Assembly: GCA_035948135.1 (NCBI GenBank)
Contig: DASZJL010000051.1
Span: 1 to 64,000, forward strand
Source of the DNA: CADDZP01 sp035948135
Lineage (GTDB): Bacteria > Actinomycetota > Acidimicrobiia > Acidimicrobiales > AC-14
Direction: 5' to 3'
DNA: 64,000 bases
Shown here: positions 16,524 to 24,516 of the stretch, piece by piece
How positions within the stretch are numbered: the first letter of the stretch is position 1
Layout of the letters: every line of letters begins with the position of its first letter
Notes under the pieces: generated by a model
The model's database searches: none
The model's input: the letters and a program-made list of their open reading frames with translations, nothing else
What the model was told of the DNA's origin: nothing
Translations under genes and position numbers: made by a program

Positions 16524-18218
16524 CTAAATCGGCGTCGGGACGACGACGTAGTAGTCGAGCACGGGTGACTGGCCCGGGGCGTACAACGAGTTCCCCGAGT
16601 ATCGGGCGGTGAGGTGGTGCGTGCCCGGTGTGGTGAAGTAGGCGTACACCGACGCGTCCGACCCGCCGCAGCCTGTTCGTTCGCAGCCTCCATAAAGAGT
16701 GGCGGTGCCGAGCACCTGCGATCCCTCGTAGAAGGTCACCGTGCCCGTCGGAGCCACCCAGTTGTGCACGGGCTTGATGACGCCGTAGAGCTCGACGTCC
16801 TGACCGGGGTAGTGGACCGGATCGACGTATGACCTTCCAGGGAAGGCCTGCAGCGACGTCGACGTGGCCCCGTTGTGGACGAAGACGCTGACTGGCTGCG
16901 AGCTACTGGGAGTGAACATGCGGTTCCCGGCGAAGGTGGCTGTGATGGAGTGCTGGCCCAGATACGACGGCGAGTAGGAGAGCGACGCCACGCCGTTGGC
17001 CAACGACGCGGTGCCCACGAGGTTGCCGTTGTCCTTGTAGGTGATCGTCCCCCACCACGGCACGTTCCCGCTCGTGGTGCTGGTGACGGCGGCGGTGAGC
17101 GTGACCGACTGGCCTTCGTTGATGGTCGCGGCGGGCTGTACAGTCAGCATCGTCGAGCTGGCCTCGACGGGTATCGGCTGGCTGATCATGTTGAGCCGGG
17201 TGTCGCCGGTGGTGTCGTCCTGCGAGACCGCGTACACGACCTGGCCGTCTCCGCGCCACGCAACGCCGTTGGGAACCGTGAAGTGGCGCTGGGGCCGCAG
17301 GTCGCCGAAGTCGTAGGACCACGAGGGCGGCGCCCCCGGCCCAGGGGCCACGAAGACGTCGGCCCCGTTGTTCGAGCCCTGACCGACGGCGACCTGCCCC
17401 GACGCGGCATGCAGTGCCACCCCGTTGATGCTGGTGGTGATTGGATACGTCCGGCCGGTCGGGGTCAGTCCGTCGAAGGTGTACTCGTAGACACCGTCGT
17501 AGCGACACGCGAGTACTGCGGAGCCGTCGGGTTCGAAGACGGCCTGGGTGCCGCCGATGGCGTTCTCGGCTCGCGCCGCGAGCGCGGGATGCCCGCTCGA
17601 TACGTCGAGCCGGTCGAGGGTCGTGCCGTACAGGGAGTCCCAGCCCAGCAGAGCGTGTTCGTCCGTCGGGCTCGCGACGAGCGCAGGGCACCGCTGCATG
17701 TCGGGGAGCACGTCATAGTTGGTCGTGGAGCCGTCGAGCGGGTCGACCGCCGCCAGCGCCGATCCGGCGCCGGTGTTGGAGCACTCCCCGGCGGAGGTCC
17801 ACAGTCGACCCCCCGCCCATGCCAACGTGTGTGGCGTCCCGAGGCCGGAGCCGATACTGCCGAGGTCCGCGTACGACGTGGCATCGAACACGGCGATCGA
17901 TCCCGTCGAGGAAACGACGTAGAGGCGGCCGTCGTGCACGACCATCCCTCGCGCGCCCGGCACGGCGAGCGTGGTCAGTGGTTGGCCGCCCGCGTCGAGA
18001 ACGGACACGACGTTCGACGCAGAGGACGAGATGAAGAGACGGCCGGTTGCGGCGTCGGCCACCATGGCGTCGAAACCGCTCGGCAGCGGCGTCGACGGAG
18101 CGTCGTCGGGCTGCACCTGAGCGACCGCCCGCGGAGCCGGCCCGACGACGAGTACACACACGGCGATGGCGGCAATGGCCGCGACGCGGGACAGCGTTGT
18201 ACGACGGCGGCGAAACAT
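16524..18218 (-). CDS. Secreted beta-propeller protein with Ig-like repeats
   Basis: About 564 residues. A signal peptide (about 1-35, ending near PRAVAQ) is followed by a region of YncE/NHL-type short repeats (about 45-340: GRLFISSSASNVVSVLD, GRLYVVSSTGSIAVFD) and two C-terminal Ig-like (Big_3-type) domains (about 350-560), each with a GxxTITATFAGN or HHLTARYSGN ending. Such proteins are usually wall-associated or secreted and of unknown ligand. ATG 18218 is chosen because GAGAGGGGAT lies just upstream; a TTG at 18239 is possible. It converges on nrdJ with 24 bp between stops. No catalytic residues are recognised. Confidence 0.75.
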   Translation of the reverse strand: MFRRRRTTLSRVAAIAAIAVCVLVVGPAPRAVAQVQPDDAPSTPLPSGFDAMVADAATGRLFISSSASNVVSVLDAGGQPLTTLAVPGARGMVVHDGRLYVVSSTGSIAVFDATSYADLGSIGSGLGTPHTLAWAGGRLWTSAGECSNTGAGSALAAVDPLDGSTTNYDVLPDMQRCPALVASPTDEHALLGWDSLYGTTLDRLDVSSGHPALAARAENAIGGTQAVFEPDGSAVLACRYDGVYEYTFDGLTPTGRTYPITTSINGVALHAASGQVAVGQGSNNGADVFVAPGPGAPPSWSYDFGDLRPQRHFTVPNGVAWRGDGQVVYAVSQDDTTGDTRLNMISQPIPVEASSTMLTVQPAATINEGQSVTLTAAVTSTTSGNVPWWGTITYKDNGNLVGTASLANGVASLSYSPSYLGQHSITATFAGNRMFTPSSSQPVSVFVHNGATSTSLQAFPGRSYVDPVHYPGQDVELYGVIKPVHNWVAPTGTVTFYEGSQVLGTATLYGGCERTGCGGSDASVYAYFTTPGTHHLTARYSGNSLYAPGQSPVLDYYVVVPTPI

Positions 18219-18383
18219 GTGACGGATCCCCTCTCCCAAGCCTCACCGGTTCTCGGCGTCCGCCACTAGTTCCTGAAGACGGTGACGTCCGCCATCCGTG
18301 AAATGAATCGCTCGGCTCACGCGCGATCGGGACGATTGCCGGATAGAAGACGCCGCTGGGATACGGTCGCCCTCGGCGACCCG

Positions 18384-19397
18384 ATGACCTCCTCAGGACA
18401 CCCACAGGACGACGCGGTCTGGCCCTCGCTCGCGGGCGACTGGGACGCGACGCAGGAGACGGTCCACCTGTGGACCCAGATCGTCGGCAAGATCCGCATG
18501 GCGAACACGCCGGTGGTCAACCACTGGTGGAACGTGACGTTGTACGTCACGACAACGGGCCTTACGACGTCGCCGATCGCCTACGGAGATCGCACGTTTC
18601 AAATCGACTTCGACTTCCAGGACCACCGCCTGCAGATCACCACGAGCGACGGCGAGGAGCGGTCGCTGAAGCTCGAGCCCCGCAGCGTCGCCGATTTCTA
18701 CGACGAGGTGATGGCCCACCTCGACGAACTCGGGCTGACGACGAGGATCTGGACGATCCCGGTGGAGGTGCCGGGTCTCGACACGCCCTTCGACGAGGAC
18801 GTCGACCACGCCAGCTATGACGCGGCAGCCATGCACCGCTTCTGGCGGAGCTTGGTCCAGAGCGACCGCGTCTTCCACGACTTCCGCGCCCGCTTCGTGG
18901 GCAAGGTCAGCCCTGTGCACTTCTTCTGGGGTGGCTTCGACCTGGCCGTCACCCGGTTCTCGGGTCGCACCGCGCCGCCGCACCCGGGTGGGGCCCCCCA
19001 TTGCGGCCCCCAAGTGATGCACGAGGCGTACTCCCACGAAGTCAGCAGCGCCGGCTACTGGCCGGGCGACGGCCCCGAGGGCGCGTACTACTCCTACGCC
19101 TATCCGGAGCCCCCTGGCTACCGCGAGTCGCCGGTCGGACCCGCGGGCGCCTCCTGGCGCGATGACCTGGGGGAGTTCATCCTCCCCTACGACGTGGTCC
19201 GCACCGCCGACGACCCCGACGCGGTGCTTCTCGAGTTCCTCCAGACGACGTACGAGGCGGCCGCCGACAGCGCCAACTGGGACCGCCCTGCCCTTGACGC
19301 CGACGCCCCGCCCGCCCCGGCGCCGGCGTTGGGCCGGATGTCGAGCGTCCTGCTTCCCGGCATCTGCGTCAGTGAGAGGTTGGCCGGCCGCCGGTAG
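18384..19397 (+). CDS. DUF5996 family protein
   Basis: 337 residues, matching by eye the DUF5996 family of unknown function: WPSLAGDWDATQETVHLWTQIVGK, HWWNVTLYVT, and the aromatic HFFWGGFDLAVTRFSGR segment near residue 180. No signal peptide, so cytoplasmic. The ATG at 18384 gives the family-like N-terminus; the 102 bp of frame before it look non-coding. The stop TAG touches a GTG of the next small gene, so the two may be coupled. No reaction can be assigned. Confidence 0.8.
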   Translation: MTSSGHPQDDAVWPSLAGDWDATQETVHLWTQIVGKIRMANTPVVNHWWNVTLYVTTTGLTTSPIAYGDRTFQIDFDFQDHRLQITTSDGEERSLKLEPRSVADFYDEVMAHLDELGLTTRIWTIPVEVPGLDTPFDEDVDHASYDAAAMHRFWRSLVQSDRVFHDFRARFVGKVSPVHFFWGGFDLAVTRFSGRTAPPHPGGAPHCGPQVMHEAYSHEVSSAGYWPGDGPEGAYYSYAYPEPPGYRESPVGPAGASWRDDLGEFILPYDVVRTADDPDAVLLEFLQTTYEAAADSANWDRPALDADAPPAPAPALGRMSSVLLPGICVSERLAGRR

Positions 19398-19408
19398 TGT
19401 CGCCGGCC

Positions 19409-19741
19409 ATGGCGACGCACAAGGGCGACGAAATCCATCTGTGGGACTGGGCGCAGCAGTGGGAACCGGGGACACCCGCGCTCACCGTCGAAGACGAGGA
19501 ATTCGAGGACTGCACGTTCATCGGACCCGGCGTCATCATGTTCGTCGGCGGGGTGCAGTTCTTCGGCAACCACATCGACGGTGACGGCCTCTGGGTGGTC
19601 GACACCGACCGCGGCTACCAAGGCGCTATCGCGGTGCGCAACTGCATCTTCAACGGGTGCACGTTCGTGAATGTGGGCGTGGCCAGCGACGCCGCGTTCG
19701 TGCGCCAGATCTACGCCACCCAGACGTCGCAGCCGGAGTAG
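19409..19741 (+). CDS. Small hypothetical protein
   Basis: A 110-residue acidic protein I do not recognise. Its sequence looks like stacked short beta strands (FEDCTFIGPGVIMFVGG, FFGNHIDGDGLWVV, VRNCIFNGCTFVNVGVAS), with repeated C-x-F turns reminiscent of a small right-handed beta-helix or pentapeptide-like fold. ATG 19409 is chosen; a GTG at 19397 overlapping the upstream stop is an alternative. The stop lies inside a tandem 18-bp repeat. Coding-type third-position GC supports a real gene. Confidence 0.6.
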   Translation: MATHKGDEIHLWDWAQQWEPGTPALTVEDEEFEDCTFIGPGVIMFVGGVQFFGNHIDGDGLWVVDTDRGYQGAIAVRNCIFNGCTFVNVGVASDAAFVRQIYATQTSQPE

Positions 19742-19773
19742 TACTCGGCAGCTCAGTAGTACTCGGCAGCTCA
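19738..19773. repeat. Tandem 18-bp direct repeat at convergent gene ends
   Basis: Two perfect copies of gtagtactcggcagctca. The small hypothetical gene stops in the first copy, and the convergent lipoprotein stop (TGA, read from tca at 19771) lies at the end of the second. Probably a slip-strand duplication. Confidence 0.85.
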
Positions 19774-20334
19774 GTAGCCGCCGCCGACCGTCCCGCTGGT
19801 CATTCCGGTGGAAGCCGTGGTCGGCGTCGTTGCCTGCGGCGCGGCGCCGCCGCCGGCGCTCGATGCGGCGCCGCTCGCCTTGACGACGTGCCACACGCCG
19901 CCGATGCCTTCGCCGTTGGTGTCGCCGGCCTTGCTGTCGCCCGAGTACATGTACAGCGTCTGGCCGTTGAAGGTGGCCTGCTGCGTGCCGTCGGGCCGGG
20001 CGACAACCGCCAAGGTTCCCGTGACGCCGGGGCCGGCCTGGGGGTTCTGGCCGGAGGGAACCGTCACCGGCGGCCACGTCGTGGCGCACGCACCGGTGCA
20101 GGCGATGGTCGTGCCCGAATCCTTGGTGAAGTGGTACAGCGTTCGGCCCTGGGCGTTGACGAGGACCGTGCCCAGCGCGGTCTGACCGGCGTTGATGGCG
20201 ACGCCTGAGGCGGCCGTCGTGGTCGCGCTCGAGGACGCCGTGGTCGTCGCCGTCGTCTTGGTGTTGGAGCCGCTGGACCCGCAGGCGGCGAGCACGATCA
20301 CGAAGGCGAGGGAGATGAATCGCAGGGAACGCAT
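19771..20334 (-). CDS. Secreted-repeat lipoprotein (COG4315/Lipoprotein_15 family)
   Basis: 187 residues with a lipobox at about residue 18 (IVLAAC) and a Ser/Thr/Ala linker. Two copies of the secreted repeat follow: LGTVLVNAQGRTLYHFTKD...CTGACATTWPPV and an equivalent ending GQTLYMYSGDSKAGDTNGEGIGGVWHVV. The repeat is widespread in actinobacterial lipoproteins and its role is unknown. A Gly/Ala/Thr-rich tail ends the protein. It converges with the small hypothetical gene. Confidence 0.85.
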   Translation of the reverse strand: MRSLRFISLAFVIVLAACGSSGSNTKTTATTTASSSATTTAASGVAINAGQTALGTVLVNAQGRTLYHFTKDSGTTIACTGACATTWPPVTVPSGQNPQAGPGVTGTLAVVARPDGTQQATFNGQTLYMYSGDSKAGDTNGEGIGGVWHVVKASGAASSAGGGAAPQATTPTTASTGMTSGTVGGGY

Positions 20335-20377
20335 GTCTCTCCAATCCCCGGAATGCCCGGAAGAGATCCCCAGACTC

Positions 20378-21169
20378 TTACAGGTCTGGGAGGTTGAGGC
20401 CCAGGTTCGGGTACTCGATGCCGCCGTCCACTTCGAGGACCTTGCCGGTGACGAAGGAGGATGCTGGCGATGCCAGATACAGGGCAGCGATGGCGATGTC
20501 GTCCACCTCGCCGAGGCGCTTCAGCGGCGTGCGCTCGACCATTTCGCGGCGCAGGTCGTCCATGGTGAGGACGATCTCCAGCGCCGACGTGGCCACCGAC
20601 CCCACGGCGATCGCGTTGACCCGGATCCGCGGCGCCAGGTCGGCGGCCATGAGCCGGGTGAGATGGGCCAGCGCCGCCTTGGCGGTGCCATAGGCGGCGA
20701 ACCCCCTGTCGCGCATCCGGCCCATGGCCGAGGAGATGTTCACGATCGCACCACCGTCGCCTTCGAGCATGTGGGGCACCGCCGCCTTGCTCAATGCGAA
20801 GGCAGTGGTGACGTTGAAGTGGAAAGCGCGCTCGAAGAAGCCCTCGCTGGTGTCGAGGAACGGCCGGGGTTCCGTGCCGCCCACGTTGTTGACGACGACG
20901 TCCACCCGCCCGAACTCGCTCATGGCGGTGTCGACCAGTCCGCTGAGGTTGTCGGTGTCGCTGAGGTCGCAGGGGACGACCGCCGCCCGTCGGCCGCGCT
21001 CGGCCACACCGGCCGCGACCTCCTCTAGCTGCTCCTTGGTGCGCGCCGCGATGACGACGTCGGCGCCCGCCTCGGCCAGGGCCAGCGCGGTGGCGGCGCC
21101 GATGCCGCGGCCCGCTCCGGTGATGATGGCGGCGCGGTCGGTCAGACTGAATCTGTCGAGGAGCGTCAC
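20378..21169 (-). CDS. SDR family NAD(P)-dependent oxidoreductase
   Basis: 263-residue short-chain dehydrogenase with cofactor motif TGAGRGIG (about 16-23), the NNVGG motif, the catalytic Ser in NISSAMG, the YGTAK catalytic pair near residue 155, and EVDGGIEYPN at the C-terminus. The substrate is unknown. The GTG start at 21169 overlaps the amidase stop (GTGA); the longer open frame is amidase shadow. It is the last gene of a three-gene operon after the SCO6745-type gene and an amidase. Confidence 0.9.
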   Translation of the reverse strand: MTLLDRFSLTDRAAIITGAGRGIGAATALALAEAGADVVIAARTKEQLEEVAAGVAERGRRAAVVPCDLSDTDNLSGLVDTAMSEFGRVDVVVNNVGGTEPRPFLDTSEGFFERAFHFNVTTAFALSKAAVPHMLEGDGGAIVNISSAMGRMRDRGFAAYGTAKAALAHLTRLMAADLAPRIRVNAIAVGSVATSALEIVLTMDDLRREMVERTPLKRLGEVDDIAIAALYLASPASSFVTGKVLEVDGGIEYPNLGLNLPDL

Positions 21170-22548
21170 GCGGCGATCGTAGGCGGGGGGAACGGCCCGA
21201 GCGCCGCCTCGACGTGCTTTGCCACCGCCAGCGCCCGGTCTTCCCGCCACGGGGCCGCCGCGATCTGCACGCCGATCGGCAGGCCTTCGGGCGACGTACC
21301 CGCTCTGACGACGGCCGCCGGCCACCCCGTGAGGTTGTGGGTGAAGACGTAGCCGAACGCGCTCAGATGCTCGAATGTCGTGCCGTGCGGCAGGGCGGGG
21401 ACGCCGGCGACCGGCGAGAGGACGACGTCGAAGCGGTCGAGGAACTCCATGGCGGCGAGGCGGAAGCGGTCCCACCGGGCAAGAGTGTCGGCGTACTGCG
21501 ACGCGGGCGGCACGTCGGCAGAGAGGAAGGCGAGCATGTTGGCGATCGGCGGGCTCGGCTCAGTGGTGCCCACTGCCTCGAGCACGCGCCGCAGGCCGGC
21601 GCCGCCGTCGCCGCCCAAGATGCCGGTGTACAGCTCGACGGCCTCGCCCGCGACTGGGAGACGGGCGGTCTCGACCGAAGCTCCTGCCTTCTCGAGGACG
21701 AGCGCCGCGGTTTCGACCGCGGCGACCGTCTCCGGTGTTGGCGCGCTCACGCCATCGTCCGTGTACGCGGCGACGCGCAGAGACTCGAGGGCGACGGTGG
21801 TCGGGTCGGGCAACGGCACCGGTGCTGCGGCCGGATCACGCCCGTCGGGCCCGGCGAGCACACCCAAGGCGAGCGCCAGGTCGTCGACGGTCGGCGCCAG
21901 CGTGCCGATGGCGCGCAACCGGCTGAAGGGCCCCGCGCTCGGGAACACGGCGCTGGTGATCGGGACGCGGCCGTGCGTCGGCTTCAGCGTTGGCACGCCG
22001 CAGAAGTGGGCGGGCACGCGCAGGCTTCCGCCGGAGTCGCTGCCGAGACCGAGGGGCGAGGCGCCGGCCCCGACGATGGCAGCCTCACCGCCGCTGCTGC
22101 CGCCGCAGGTGCGGCTCGCGTCGTAGGGATTCACGGTTCGCCCGTAGACGAGGTTGTCGCTCTCGAACCCCATCAGCAGCTCGGGACAGTTGGTCTTGCC
22201 GACGACGATGGCGCCGGCCGCTCGGAGGCGCGCGACCGTCACGTCGTCGGCGTCGGGGACAAAGGACCGCAGACCGGTCGTCCCGACCGTCGTCACGATC
22301 CCTTCGGTGGCGAAGCAGTCCTTGATGGTGACGGGGACGCCGTGCAGGGGACCGAGTTCCTTACCGGCCGCCTGCCGGGCATCGGCCGCGGCCGCTTCCG
22401 TACGCGCCCGCCCGGGCACGAGCTGGACCACCGCGTTGAGCTCACCGTTGACGGCGTCGATGGCGGCCAGGCATTCATCGACGGCGTCGCGAGCGGAGCG
22501 CTCGCCCGCCCGGATGCGCGCCGCTAAGGCGGCGGCACCTTCGATCAC
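21166..22548 (-). CDS. Amidase (amidase signature family)
   Basis: 460 residues with the Ser-cisSer-Lys triad of the amidase signature family: Lys in VTIKDCF, cis-Ser in CGGSSGGE and the nucleophile Ser in GSDSGGSLRVPA. Not GatA, since no gatB or gatC is nearby. The substrate is unknown. The start is GTG 22548, overlapping the stop of the upstream gene; the stop overlaps the SDR start. The operon suggests a small-molecule amide is hydrolysed and then oxidised or reduced. Confidence 0.88.
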   Translation of the reverse strand: MIEGAAALAARIRAGERSARDAVDECLAAIDAVNGELNAVVQLVPGRARTEAAAADARQAAGKELGPLHGVPVTIKDCFATEGIVTTVGTTGLRSFVPDADDVTVARLRAAGAIVVGKTNCPELLMGFESDNLVYGRTVNPYDASRTCGGSSGGEAAIVGAGASPLGLGSDSGGSLRVPAHFCGVPTLKPTHGRVPITSAVFPSAGPFSRLRAIGTLAPTVDDLALALGVLAGPDGRDPAAAPVPLPDPTTVALESLRVAAYTDDGVSAPTPETVAAVETAALVLEKAGASVETARLPVAGEAVELYTGILGGDGGAGLRRVLEAVGTTEPSPPIANMLAFLSADVPPASQYADTLARWDRFRLAAMEFLDRFDVVLSPVAGVPALPHGTTFEHLSAFGYVFTHNLTGWPAAVVRAGTSPEGLPIGVQIAAAPWREDRALAVAKHVEAALGPFPPPTIAA

Positions 22549-23414
22549 GATGCCGGCACGCCAATGGGATTGGGGACCGGGAACCCGCCTCCGTCGACCA
22601 CACGCTCCGTAAGAGAGGAGGCCAGCTCGGCTAGGCGTTCGGATTTGGCGTCGCCCAGCGCCTGCCAGGGCCGGAGGGCGAGCTCGTCGGTGTGGCGCTC
22701 GATCCCGTTGCGGACGGCCCGCCCGAGCTCCGTCAGCGCGCCGTCATCGTCGAGCCATGCGCGGTCATGCAGGCGGGCGGTCGCGGCGTCCCACTCCTCG
22801 TCGGTCCAGCCGCGATTCGGCTGCAGCACCTCGCGGCTGAGGGCGCCGGCCGCAACCATGCCGACGTGGGATTCGCAGCCGTCGAAGCCGGCCGCGACAA
22901 GGGCGGCAACGTGCCCGTCGCCGCGGTGCTCGCGCAGGAGCGTCGCCGCCTGCCAGAGCATGAGGTGCGGTTCGGCGGGCCACGGGAGGTCGACGTTGGC
23001 GGCGTAGATCGGCCTGCCGGCGCGCCCGCCCGCCTCGGCCGCAGCGCGCGCCAGGCCGGCCGCCTCGGCGAGGCCCGCGTCATAGACGGCATCGCCGAGC
23101 AACCGGCGCAGGGCGCGGTCGACGCCCTGGAGGCGGGCGGTCAGAACGTCGGTGGCCGACGCGAACGCCCACGCGTCCGGAAGCGCCCGCGCCACCATGC
23201 TGGGGCGGAAGCCGAAGAACGTCGCGGTGACGACGCCCGGCCCGACCGGCCCCATGGGCGCCGCCCGTCCCGCGAAGTACCCCATCCAGAAGCCGCGCAG
23301 GCCAACGTCCTTGAACGCCTGCCTGCTCTCGTCACTGAAGTAGGTGACGGCGTGATACGGCTCGAGGACCCGCCACATGCGGCGGGCGACGGCTGGCTCC
23401 ACGGGTCCGAACAC
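22545..23414 (-). CDS. SCO6745 family protein
   Basis: About 289 residues of an actinobacterial family without known activity. Typical opening ARRMWRVLEPYHAVTYFSDESR; then GFWMGYFAGRAAPMG, several Trp/His positions (WPAEPHLMLWQAATLLREHRGDGHVAAL), and a winged-helix-like C-terminal half (DDGALTELGRAVRNGIERHTDELA). The GTG at 23414 is chosen because it gives the usual short leader and has GGGGA about 9 bp upstream. It is first in the operon with the amidase and SDR and is divergent from the riboswitch/CAP gene. Confidence 0.75.
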   Translation of the reverse strand: MFGPVEPAVARRMWRVLEPYHAVTYFSDESRQAFKDVGLRGFWMGYFAGRAAPMGPVGPGVVTATFFGFRPSMVARALPDAWAFASATDVLTARLQGVDRALRRLLGDAVYDAGLAEAAGLARAAAEAGGRAGRPIYAANVDLPWPAEPHLMLWQAATLLREHRGDGHVAALVAAGFDGCESHVGMVAAGALSREVLQPNRGWTDEEWDAATARLHDRAWLDDDGALTELGRAVRNGIERHTDELALRPWQALGDAKSERLAELASSLTERVVDGGGFPVPNPIGVPAS

Positions 23415-23517
23415 TAGGGCTGGTCCCCGGTCCGGGCGCCGCTCCGTAGTCACTGGGGGTGGCCGACGAATGTCCCCTTCTGACTCAAGTGAACTAGTGC
23501 CACCTCCGATACAAACA

Positions 23518-23630
23518 CTGCGAGAGCCCACGAAACGGCAACTCCGGAGAAATCCGGAAGACGCAAAGCCACGGGCCTAACGGGAATCGCTTCCCCAAGG
23601 CAGCCGGGCTACCGAATGGGGGCGTCCCTG
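23518..23630 (+). ncRNA. Cyclic di-GMP-I (GEMM-I) riboswitch
   Basis: Sits in the 5' leader of the CAP-domain gene. Conserved pieces appear in the right order: cacgaaacggcaactcc, a GC stem closed by gaaa (ccggagaaatccgg), then gacgcaaagcc, gggcctaa, and ggcagccgggctaccg followed by aatggg. These match the Vc2 class: the GNRA loop, the GCAAAGCC/GGCCTAA core and the 3' tetraloop-receptor helix. The G that contacts c-di-GMP (position 20 in Vc2 numbering, as I align it) is retained. A TACAAA hexamer at 23510-23515 could be the -10. Boundaries are approximate. Confidence 0.88.
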
Positions 23631-23670
23631 TCCCCGGTCGGCCAAACCTCGACCTGAACGGAGGACACCG

Positions 23671-24510
23671 ATGTCCGCACGCTTTTCATTGCGCGCCCTG
23701 CTGGCCCTGATCGTCGTCGGCGCTTCCCTGTTCTCCTTCGCCCGCGTCGCGCACGCCTCCAGCGACGAGGACTACTTCGTCAACCAGATCAACCAGATCC
23801 GCGCCAGCCGCGGCCTGGGCACCCTCGCCGTCGACGGCCAGCTGACGGCCGTGGCGCGGTCCTGGGCCCAGAACATGGCCGGCGACGCGACCCTGGCCCA
23901 CAACCCCAACCTGGCGGGCCAGGTCAGCGGGTGGCGCACGCTGGGCGAGAACGTCGGCACCGGCCCCGACGACGCCAGCATCGAGGTCGCCTTCGAGAAC
24001 AGCCCCCATCACTTCGCGAACATGGTCGACCCCAGCTACAACTACATCGGCGTCGGCATCGTGCAGGACGCGAGCGGGATCTACTGGGTGACCGAGGACT
24101 TCAGGCAGTCGACCAACGCGCCCAAGGCCGCCGCTCCCGCACCGTCCCATGCTGCGCCCGCCCCGCCGAAGCCCGCTCCCAAGCCCGCGCCCAAGCCTGC
24201 TGCTGCGCCGAGGCCTGCCTCGCCACCGGTGCACGCCGCCACCGCCCATCCGGCGCCGGCTGCCGCGTCGGCTCCCAAGCCTGCGTCCGGCCCGGTGGCG
24301 ACGGCGGTTGCGAGCACACCCCCGAGCGTCCCCCTGGCCGTCCTGGGGTCCAGCAGCGCGCGGCCGGAAGCGGCGCCCGGATTCAGCGTGGCCAACCCCT
24401 TCTCGGCGACCAACCTGGCCGGCCTGATGGCCCTGGTCTTCCTCGGTTCGTCGATGGCGCTGTTCGCCCGGGTGCGGAGCACGCGGGCGGCCTCGCCCGT
24501 TTCCGGCTGA
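23671..24510 (+). CDS. Secreted, membrane-anchored CAP/SCP-domain protein
   Basis: 279 residues. Signal peptide (about 1-30, ending HASS), CAP (SCP/PR-1, YkwD-like) domain (about 33-150: INQIRASRGLGTLAVD, WAQNMAG, LGENVGTG, the SPHHFANMVDPSYNYIGVGI block), a long Pro/Ala/Lys-rich stalk (about 155-225) and one C-terminal membrane span. CAP proteins act outside the cell in wall, adhesion or lipid-binding roles; this one's ligand is unknown. SD GGAGG is 6 bp before ATG 23671. Expression is probably controlled by c-di-GMP through the upstream riboswitch; a CCTC (23647) could mask the GAGG of the SD. Confidence 0.88.
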   Translation: MSARFSLRALLALIVVGASLFSFARVAHASSDEDYFVNQINQIRASRGLGTLAVDGQLTAVARSWAQNMAGDATLAHNPNLAGQVSGWRTLGENVGTGPDDASIEVAFENSPHHFANMVDPSYNYIGVGIVQDASGIYWVTEDFRQSTNAPKAAAPAPSHAAPAPPKPAPKPAPKPAAAPRPASPPVHAATAHPAPAAASAPKPASGPVATAVASTPPSVPLAVLGSSSARPEAAPGFSVANPFSATNLAGLMALVFLGSSMALFARVRSTRAASPVSG

Positions 24511-24516
24511 GCCTCT

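Noticed and set aside
23518..23630. cGAMP-specific GEMM variant
   Set aside because: As I align it, the position that is A in cGAMP variants is G here, which fits c-di-GMP.
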